Origin: Phoronis ovalis
Lineage: Eukaryota; Phoronida; Phoronidae
Reading direction: 5' to 3'
Assembly (NCBI GenBank): GCA_028565635.1
Contig: JAOXYB010033774.1
Span: 1 to 14,187 of the forward strand
Length of the DNA stretch: 14,187 nt
In this document: in pieces, positions 1-11,000 of the stretch
How the letters are laid out: each line of letters begins with the position of its first letter
Position numbering within the stretch: the first letter of the stretch is position 1
Program-made: the position numbers and the translations under genes
Notes under the pieces: model-generated
Told to the model about the DNA's origin: nothing
The model's input: the letters and a program-made list of their open reading frames with translations, nothing else
The model's database searches: none

Positions 1-360
1 TTGTAAATTTATTCCAAAGAATATGGCCAAGCAGAATTCACAAAAAAAGAAAATATCAATATTCTTTGCAAGTTACAATATGTTAACGGTTCTCGCCACG
101 TTATTAAATAATCCCAGTTTAAGCAATTATTTGGTGTATATCGAGAGATCAGCTTAATCTTATGTATATAATATATACACACACACACACATACACCACA
201 CCAGACCACACATATATGTGTGTGTGTGTGTGTTGGTATGTGTATATATATTTTATATATATGCATAAACTTAACTGAAAATATAAAGTGATGTGTGAAA
301 ATATAAAGTTATGTCTGCCAAATGACGCTCACAAGCCTCATACTACTGTTCTATAGTTGC
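1..360. other. Noncoding, AT-rich, with microsatellite
   Basis: Downstream of CaMK1 exon 2 on the CaMK1 strand, presumably intron. Apart from the CA/TG palindrome I see no exon, no splice-bounded frame and no RNA gene. Confidence 0.5.
164..256. repeat. Palindromic CA/TG and TA microsatellite
   Basis: A TATATA-then-(AC)n tract (about 165-192) faces a (TG)n-then-TATATA tract (about 213-256) across a short ACCACACCAGACCACAC spacer. The two arms are complementary, so the locus could fold into a hairpin. It is low-complexity DNA, and a frame read through it on the minus strand (THTHTH, VCVCVC) is not a gene. Confidence 0.8.
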
Positions 361-368
361 AACAGATA

Positions 369-715
369 CCCGGGGGGGGTACTCAAGGTATTTTTTGGTG
401 AGGGTGTGCAGCCCAGTTGGAAATTTTGGATTTGGATTGTATACTTCTTACTGTATGTTTGGATTGCTACCGTAAAGAAATTCAAAAATTTGGGTTGCTA
501 CCCGCTGCTTACAGCAAATAATTTGGATTAATTTTAGGTTTGTATCCATAAAACGACTTTTGTAATTTGGCTTGTATCAGTCAGTTTGCGTAAAAATGGA
601 TTGCTACTCAAATACTTCACAAAATTTGGATTGGGTTTGCTACCGCAAGCTAAAAGTTTGGATTGGGTTCCGCAGCACATCCCCATATTCAAAGAAGCTT
701 GAGTATCCCCCCGGG
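369..715 (+). mobile_element. hAT-type MITE, copy 1 (non-autonomous DNA transposon)
   Basis: A 347-bp element with terminal inverted repeats: CCCGGGGGGGGTACTCAAGG at the left and CTTGAGTATCCCCCCGGG at the right. It is flanked by a perfect 8-bp target duplication AACAGATA (361-368 and 716-723). Eight-bp duplications are typical of hAT-superfamily transposition. The interior has no transposase frame. It is a degenerate tandem array of TTTGGATTGCTACC-like words, seven recognisable. It matches the element at 12276-12708 in reverse complement along its whole length, except two internal units and one terminal duplication. Short open frames through it are by-products. Confidence 0.85.
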
Positions 716-723
716 AACAGATA

Positions 724-986
724 TGATGATCAAGCTACTAATGCAAGCTGCTAAAATCTTGGGACTAAAATATCTTTGCATATTCATATGGTGCCAGAAG
801 GGCTTTACTAATTCTAAATAATGATAAGTAGGGTAAATCCAGGTACTTCTAATGCTTGATCCATATGTTAATCTTGTTTGCTATTGATTTACATGATCAT
901 CAGTCATGCCAGTTTTTATCACACCTACATACATTAGCTCCCCCTGGATCATAAGGCACCAAGTCCATTTGACAATTTTATCATGA
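724..986. other. Noncoding spacer
   Basis: Between the MITE at 369-715 and the first family-A repeat. No coding frame or repeat structure is recognisable. Confidence 0.5.
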
Positions 987-1522
987 AACTAGATAGCCTT
1001 TTAGCAAAGGCAGGGTTGCTCATATGAACGTTAAATGACCTCCAAATTACCTTTCAACATCATTTTTAGAATTTGGACCTTTGACCCCTAAATGACCTTT
1101 TGACCCCAAGGTCAGCAATGGCCTACCATGGGGATGTCAAACCTCAAATATCATGTCCTTAACTACAACAGACTTCAAGATATGGCTTAGTGAATTTTGG
1201 ATGATCAATAAATTAATTGTAAAGATGCCAAAAAAAGAAAAACAAAACCTTTTAGTACCGAAATCTTCTCAAAGATCATCTAAAATATTTCGTTGTAACG
1301 CAATGCAATCATTTTAGAACATTTTGACCTTTGACCTTCAAATGATCTTTTGACCTCAAGGTCAACAATGGCCTACCCCAGGGATGTCATACATCAAGTA
1401 TCAAGTTCCTAGCTGTAACCGTCTTCGAGATATAGCTTGCTGAAAATTGGAAGAAAAAGAAGTAGAAGAAAGAAATCATACAAAACCAATAGGCTTGCTC
1501 CCTTATAGGAGCAACCCTAATT
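987..1522 (+). repeat. Unclassified interspersed repeat, family A, copy 1
   Basis: A 536-bp repeat that starts AACTAGATAGCCTTTTAGCA and ends GGAGCAACCCTAATT, shared at both ends with 2223-2799. Near the 5' end is a hairpin GCCTTT/AAAGGC (996-1011) followed by AGGGTTGCTCATAT. Near the 3' end is a hairpin TTGCTCC-CTTATA-GGAGCAA (1495-1514). The 3' end in reverse complement reads AGGGTTGCTCCTAT, so the ends are short imperfect inverted repeats. The interior has two diverged copies of a module with TGACCTTTGACC, then GGTCANCAATGGCCTACC. No coding capacity is seen. A possible 9-bp flank repeat CAATTTTAT (973-981 and 1524-1532) could be a target duplication or chance in AT-rich DNA. Confidence 0.7.
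1325..1364 (-). promoter_or_regulatory. Cluster of AGGTCA half-sites including a perfect DR1
   Basis: On the minus strand 1337-1325 reads AGGTCAAAGGTCA, an exact direct repeat with one spacer, the consensus for HNF4, RXR and PPAR-type nuclear receptors. It is followed on the plus strand by TGATCT-TT-TGACCT (1343-1356) and an everted pair TGACCT-CA-AGGTCA (1351-1364). The cluster is part of the family-A repeat module, and weaker versions recur at about 1075-1114, 2407-2442 and 2595-2630. Whether any is bound is unknown. Confidence 0.35.
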
Positions 1523-1799
1523 TCAATTTTATGATTCCTACAATCAAAGACAAAGCAGTATAAAGCTGTTGCATGTGTACTTGCCTTGAGAAAACATGCC
1601 ACCACATGGCAAGGACAGATTTTAAGAATTAGGACAAACTAATATAAGATTAATGATTTATTAGTGAAGAGTCACAGAAAATGTATGTAGAGTAGCAAAG
1701 TTTGTCAATAATGATTCATAAGCAACAACAATCTTTTTCCTATGCTGTAATATAAATTTAGGCAAACCTTGCTGTTAGCATTTCTTCCAGACATGTTAA

Positions 1800-2040
1800 T
1801 GTAATGCATTAAATAACCACATGCAAATGTTGTTTCCTGGGGAAACTGAGCAAAATGTTCTGCTTTCTTGGACACAAAGTGTCACACAAAATGTCAGTTG
1901 TGTTGGTCCCGTGCAAATCACATACAAAAGTGTTAGTAATACTGCTAAAACTGCAGAAGTTATATTTGACGTACAGGTGGACAGGCCCCTGCTAAACAAA
2001 CTAGAGAGTCAATTCAAGTTATTCTCTCATCATCAGGGAG
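1800..2040 (+). other. Exon-like open frame of unknown identity on the plus strand
   Basis: Open from 1800 to a strong donor GGGAG|gtaagg at 2040, with ATG at 1821. The translation has normal protein composition: MQMLFPGETEQNVLLSW, QNVSCVGPVQITYKSVSN, AEVIFDVQVDRPLLNKLE. The alternation of hydrophobic residues and the VLLSW...C..PVQITY pattern loosely recall an extracellular beta-sandwich (fibronectin III-like). That is a visual impression, not a domain call. A good acceptor tract ends at 1790, but an in-frame TAA at 1797 means it could only serve as a 5' UTR boundary. The frame lies between the two family-A repeats, antisense to CaMK1. It could be a first coding exon of a nested gene, a captured gene fragment, or chance. 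Confidence 0.3.
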
Positions 2041-2222
2041 GTAAGGATATAACTCTCACATGATATAATTAATAAAATATGTTAACTTAACAATGGGGAA
2101 TTAAATATTGCTTCACCCATGCCAATACTTATTAGCGCAGTGTCCAATGGGAGTTGTACGTACCTTTTAAGAACTGTAATCTCATTTTCTAGACTAAAAC
2201 GGAAAGGACAAATGTAATAGTC

Positions 2223-2799
2223 AACTAGATAGCCTTTTAGCAAAGGCAGGGTTGCTCATATTGGCTTTTATGAATGTTGCATGACCTCTAAATTACCTTT
2301 CATTGTCATTTGAACTTTTCAGCAAATAATAGAAATTCCTTGTCTCACAATGTCCCCCTTGACCTCTAAGTGCTTTCTGAATAGTTTATGCTATTTTGAG
2401 AGTTTGAACTTTGACCTCTAGATGACCTTTTGACATCAAGGTCAATTCTGGACTGTCAAGTCAAATTACAAGCCTGCTGGACTAAACAGTACGACTTGCA
2501 GTATGTTTCCTCTATAAATTAATTTAAAAGCTGCTTCAATGGTCTTTTTATAACCCAATACCATCATTTTGGAACATTTTGAGCAATTTCCAAAATTTGA
2601 CTTTTGACCTCCAAATGACTTTTTGACCTCAAGCTCAACAATGGCCTACCCCAGGGATGTCACACATCAAGTACCACGTTCCTAGCTGTAACTGTCTTCG
2701 AAATATATGAAAAAATGTAGTTTGCTGAAAATTGGAAGAAAAAGAAGAAAGAAAACATGAAATCAATAGGCTTGCTCCCTTATAGGAGCAACCCTAATT
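2223..2799 (+). repeat. Unclassified interspersed repeat, family A, copy 2
   Basis: A 577-bp copy in the same orientation as 987-1522. The first 38 bp, up to GTTGCTCATAT, are almost identical to copy 1. So is the end, AATAGGCTTGCTCCCTTATA then GGAGCAACCCTAATT. The interior has diverged more: the first module (about 2400-2450) is worn, and the second (about 2590-2740) keeps CAATGGCCTACCCCAGGGAT, then TTCCTAGCTGTAACTGTCTT and GCTGAAAATTGGAAGAAAAA. No target duplication could be recognised. It lies downstream of CaMK1 exon 2, presumably in intron 2. Confidence 0.7.
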
Positions 2800-6216
<3,417 letters not shown>

Positions 6217-6299
6217 CGTCAAATATGTTCTAATAACTAAAAGTGGATATTAAATGTTAAATTTCTGTGAAAGACACCGAACTCATTTGCCAGCTTGTC

Positions 6300-6330
6300 T
6301 ATTGCCCGTGATGTCACAAGATGGCGGGTT
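6300..6330 (-). promoter_or_regulatory. Candidate CaMK1 core promoter motifs: CRE-like and YY1-like
   Basis: TGATGTCA at 6309-6316 is one base from the palindromic CRE/ATF site TGACGTCA. CAAGATGGCGGG at 6317-6328 reads CCCGCCATCTTG on the gene strand and fits the YY1 consensus often found at or just after transcription starts. Both lie about 93-112 bp upstream of the CaMK1 start codon in a locally CG-richer patch. No TATA box was seen. The assignment is by motif and position only. Confidence 0.4.
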
Positions 6331-7037
6331 AAGTCTCGTTCTGGATATTGAATGACAGGTTGATTACGGTTGACATGGAAACCGCTCACTTTTCAGGTGG
6401 TGAATAATTACAAAATCAAAGGGTAATCAATACGACTTAATTCGTGCATATATTTATTTTTCTCCATGACTAATAATAATCGTACCTCATGGTTTATATT
6501 TCGGAGGATCCATTAGCTTTAGCCTTTACCTCGTACTTCCTGCGATTTTTCCCTGAATAGATTTTTAAAATACTTCTAATCACCTCCGTCTTCAGGGTAT
6601 ATTTACTTCAGGACTAGAGTGTTGTACCCTGGGCCTACCAGATTTTTTGTCCAATACCTCCCTCCGGAAATAAAGGGGTTCTCTCAAACTATTTAACCAC
6701 TTATCAAAATAATTTTCATAAATTTTTAACAAGTAGTGTCTCAGTCCATAAAACATGAAAGGCTTAAAAAAACTTCCCCCACAAAACACCTTATTATAAT
6801 TGTGATTCGATAATCATACAGGCAGACAAAGCAGCTTTCGGGGAAACTTGCCACTTAATTATCCTATATACAGGGCTATTACTGGCACAAGTATTTTAAA
6901 CATGTTACTGAGCTGTTTCCAAAGTTAACTGGTTATTACAAAAACTTATAAAACACATTTTAAAATGACCTTGTTGAAATGACACCAGCTTGACAATTGA
7001 TTTTGGCATGAAGTGTCTATGATGGTAAACTTGTATG
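6331..7037. other. Intergenic DNA upstream of CaMK1
   Basis: Between the CaMK1 promoter-like patch and the decayed MITE. A minus-strand frame at 6592-6789 has no recognisable domain or splice support. No other feature is seen. Confidence 0.5.
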
Positions 7038-7210
7038 GCAGGGGTACTCAACTTATTTTTGGGTGGGCTTTAAAAAAATGGATTGCATATTCGCATATTT
7101 TAAAATTTTGGATTGCTATCTCTATATTTGCAAAAATTTGTGTGGGTTTGCTACACACTAATTTTTTATTTATATATGCCTCTCCCCATTTTACAAGAAT
7201 TTAGGAGTGT
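7038..7210 (+). mobile_element. Decayed, internally deleted copy of the hAT-type MITE
   Basis: It begins GCAGGGGTACTCAACTTA and continues with TTTTTGGGTGGGCTTT, ATGGATTGC, TTTTAAAATTTTGGATTGCT and GGGTTTGCTAC. These match successive blocks of the two intact copies in the same order. The right end, CTCCCCATTTTACAAGAATT then TAGGAGTGT, resembles a worn terminal repeat. The flanks CTTGTATG (7030-7037) and CTTGATTG (7211-7218) agree at 6 of 8 positions and may be the old target duplication. It is an older insertion than the other two. Confidence 0.6.
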
Positions 7211-7740
7211 CTTGATTGCATCTAACATTCTCTTAAATGTCAATTAATAAACAATTGCATAAGAAAGAATTTTGTCACCCTGGCATTTTTCAGCAAGTTG
7301 AATTTGTGAACTGAATTCAATATTTCTAATAAATTTAATATAATGTAGGTATACCTTGTCATCCCAGTTTTTGCACAGATTCAGTCCTGAATAAATTCCA
7401 AAAATATGTGGTTCAAAAGTGAAACTTTAATTGATATAATGAAAACATCACAAACAGCTCTATCATACAGTACATCTCTCAGTGCACAATATATTCAATA
7501 AAACAATTAAAATATTTCAGTAAACATAATACAATAAATCTGTATATACATGTAATGTACAATATTTTTTTAGCACTCTGAAAATGTATTTTCTCATTGT
7601 CAAGGTATAAGTTGTCACCAAAAATTAATCTAAACATTTTTTAAAAATATATTACTTTAAATATTTGTTTTTAAAATGCAATATCACACTATGCTGAGCC
7701 GAGCTATAACAGATTTCCTCCAATGCATGTCATACAATAA
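7211..7740. other. AT-rich intergenic DNA downstream of the dynein gene
   Basis: Lies beyond the candidate poly(A) signal and the decayed MITE. Very AT-rich with many short A/T runs. No coding frame is seen. Confidence 0.5.
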
Positions 7741-7746
7741 TTTATT
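7741..7746 (-). terminator. Candidate poly(A) signal AATAAA of the dynein gene
   Basis: TTTATT on the plus strand reads AATAAA on the minus strand, about 83 nt after the dynein stop codon. This is the first canonical hexamer downstream, and a TG-containing stretch follows it. It would give a short 3' UTR of roughly 100 nt. Other A/T-rich hexamers lie further on, so the real site may differ. Confidence 0.45.
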
Positions 7747-7828
7747 AACACAAAACTTGATATAAAAATAATTAAAGCATGATTCTGCTAGGACGGCATG
7801 TGATATCTAGGAATGTTTAATGGACGGT

Positions 7829-8090
7829 TTAATCATCAAGTTGACAGAGCAACGCACAGCCTTTCTTTATCCAGTACTGTACCGGTTTGTTTGTAGGAAT
7901 CAAAATTGGAAGGACAAAGTTTGTAGAATGTCCTGTAGTTGACAGCACTCCCTTTCTTTCACTGGTTTTATATATGGGACACTCGTATCTTTTGTTTGAG
8001 AAGTCAATGTTAACAGTTTTATCTGGTTTCAGCCAGATGATTGGTACCATGTCATTTAATATCTTTGGGAGCTGTTCTGTCAGGACACCA
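7829..8090 (-). CDS. DNAH12: Dynein last coding exon and stop
   Basis: Encodes residues 597-682 and TAA at 7831-7829: [20 protein letters not shown], then [35 protein letters not shown] and [14 protein letters not shown]. The [19 protein letters not shown] block and terminal CQLD place it in the DNAH3/7/12-type C-terminus. The acceptor is ttttgtag. Ending at the family's normal C-terminus shows that the gene is not truncated here. Confidence 0.94.
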
Positions 8091-11000
8091 CTACAAAATA
8101 ACAAAAGTTAATAAAATATAATTAAATTTAAAAAAATACTACCTATAGTGGCTCTTGAGTCAAATCGAACACAGTACTTATTTGTACTTAATTGTATTAG
8201 AAGAGCATAGCATCTGTCAAGTTGGCAGAATTGCTGAGCGAGAGATTATATAGTATTTTCAGATAATTTTCTGTTGAAAGCAATAGCAGAAAATGGGTTA
8301 TAAAATGGGAGTCTCACATTTGCAACGGTAGACTTGACAGCTATGGCATAGTGCTACATAGTAGTGGCATCTGTCAAAACAATGTCAACTGTGGAATTAT
8401 TTCAAAAAAACCTTCTTATCATTATATATAGCAACATCATGAAAAGAACAATATTTACATTTGTCTATCCCATCTTGCACCATCTAGAAACAAACCATGG
8501 ACATAAGCGCCATCTGGCGGCGGATCATCACTAGTATCAATTGTTAAAACCTGAATAAAAACATAATTTATGTTAAAAAGACAAAAACAAAACTAATGTA
8601 GTATAAATTGTATTACGTAGGTTACAGTTGCAACTAACAGATTTTAATAAAATTGAATCATTAGAAGTTGCTTTTTATATTTCACTGAGCTGACTTGTTC
8701 TGTAAAATAAAAGGAAAATAGTGACTAGAGGCATACATTTTTAAAACGGCACTAACATAACAATGATATTTTAATTCATTCGAGTATTTTACCTCAAAGT
8801 CAAAAGACAATTTGTCAATTGGAATGGTGTATTTTCGGGCATAGTTCTGTCGGGCACCAGTCAAGAAAGCTTGCGTAAAGAAAAATCCAGACACCCAGAA
8901 AACACTTGGCTTGCCATTATCATACCAATTCTGAAGAAAAAACATAGCTTTACATTTCATTCACTTTACTTTGACTGAGATATGTACAGATTGTTTACTT
9001 ATTTCAAAAAGATTTTAAACAAACTACATCATCTGCCAAAACAAAACATCATCTTTTAAAGTGACAAACGACACTACAAAATCATGACCTATTACCTGAA
9101 GAAACTTGAGTCTTTCCAAGAAATCAGTGATGTAACTGCCAAGAGGTTTAAGGGATGGATAAGATCTTTTAGCCCACATAGCTGGCAATCGACCAATCAA
9201 CAAACTGCCAGCAAGAGCTTCCAACTCAGAAGACATGACTACTAAACCTTTGATGGCTTTCTGCAGGTTTTGTAAACTGCTGCGTATGATACTCAGTAAT
9301 CTGCAAAACAAAACAAAGGACTTGAAAAATATAATTGGAATATTCTTTAATTTAGCAAGCCGTAATTTAAAAAAATTCTTAACATAACTTTGTCCCGTTT
9401 CTCTTATTAAACTAAACGTAGGCAAACATAACACTCTTACTAATAATTTGAGTTGATGCCTTTTCAAAAATTAAACATCAACCAATATTAAAACAATGCA
9501 CTTGCAAACTCACTTATTAAATCTTTCCATTTCTTGTGTTAAGACTGTGTTCATACTCTCAGAGTAAACGACAGGATACTTTGCCATAGCTTTCTCCAAG
9601 TCATAATTCTTTGGTAACTGAAAGGAATATGTTTCATAAGGTAATCTGCAATCTGGATGTGCACTTGTTATCATATTTAAAACAGAAGATAAATGTAAGG
9701 GGCATACATGAGTAAAAATCAACATGCCGACAAGATCTTACAATTGCACTGACAGATGACACATAGGTGAATATTGAACGACAGATACAATTCAGATTTT
9801 TAACTTTAAGGGGTATACATGGGTGAAAATTGACAAACTAACTTTACTTACAGGGTGATCCAGTGACTCATAATTTGGAACCCATGTATACTCCTAAGGT
9901 AACATCATGCACATTGCAAACAATAATTTTTTTAATCATGAAGAAGCAACTCGGTTAATTTTTTGAAACAAATGCTGACTTACTTTTGACAAAATATCAG
10001 AAGCTATGACTGATAGTTGTTCATCAGTGCTGCCACCACCTCCACTTGAACCTTGGCCTTGAGTTAATAACACAGCATCAAACAACTGCTTGGTTTCCGC
10101 TAATTCCTTAGAAATATCCACATTAGCATCCATACCAAAAACCTCAGGTAGCTGAGTCATTGGTAAATTCTTGAAGCAAAAATAAAGTGAAATTAAAAAA
10201 TATGTAATTATGAACAATTTTAACATTCCTTTTTTAAACTGAACAAACCAGACTTTATTGTGTAATCAGTAAGAGGGTATTTGGAACAGTAAAAGCCAGA
10301 CAGGTATCAAGAACACTTGTACCTCACAAAATATATTTTACTACAATTTGCAATGAGATGCGACCCTGTGTAAATTGTTACTTGTGAGATCATAAATAGG
10401 TAAATAAAGGACATAGTAGCACATACCACTATACAGCACAAGGTCGCATTTCATTGCAAACAGCAGTATTTCCTTTGACTGTTTAATTAACTTATACAAA
10501 ACTGATATACAAACCTTAATAAAGTCAATATAATCTTCATAACTTCCTTTTGGTGGTGCATAATAGTTTCCGCTAGAAGAGAATTTGTACTTGTGATCAT
10601 GTACAATGTGTTCATTGAAGAAATCTGCGAGTATAGTGAGAATAAGTCGACGGTCCCAGTCATCTGTCACACGACCACCATAGTTACATTCTCCAGTTAG
10701 GTAAGTAACTGCTTCATAAGGTACTTCCTCATATTCATTGATAAACATCTGCAATAATAGCAACTATATATTTTGGGGACATTTATTTTTACATGGTAGC
10801 AATATTTTAGTACTAACATGCACAACTATATTTTTAAGCTTGAGTGTCGCACACAAAACACCCCAGTTTCAATTTTTTTCTTAAAATCCATAAATATTTT
10901 GTTAGCTAACCAACAAAATGAGGCTTCATACTTTACATACCATTTAGTGTAAATAAAAATACTTGCCTGAAGTTGCCTAACAGAAATACGTAAATCTGAC

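Noticed and set aside
9-266. 85-residue minus-strand frame
   Set aside because: It runs through the CA/TG microsatellite and its residues are the dinucleotide repeat in translation; no gene signal.
369-715. CRISPR-like array (regular short repeats with variable spacers)
   Set aside because: Repeats are degenerate and spacers are themselves related. The unit is bounded by transposon ends and target duplications, and the context is animal introns.
322-754. Two plus-strand frames of 69 and 60 residues
   Set aside because: They are translations of the noncoding MITE at 369-715; the same kind of frame appears in the copy at 12276-12708 because the unit repeats.
1387-1605. 72-residue minus-strand frame
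   Set aside because: Largely the 3' part of a family-A repeat read in antisense; no recognisable domain.
1796-1999. 67-residue minus-strand frame opposite the exon-like plus frame
   Set aside because: The plus strand has the strong donor and the more protein-like composition; the minus frame has no splice or domain support.
6592-6789. 65-residue minus-strand frame
   Set aside because: No family resemblance, no convincing splice context and AT-rich composition; most likely chance.
7887-8111. 74-residue plus-strand frame
   Set aside because: Antisense shadow of the last dynein exon.
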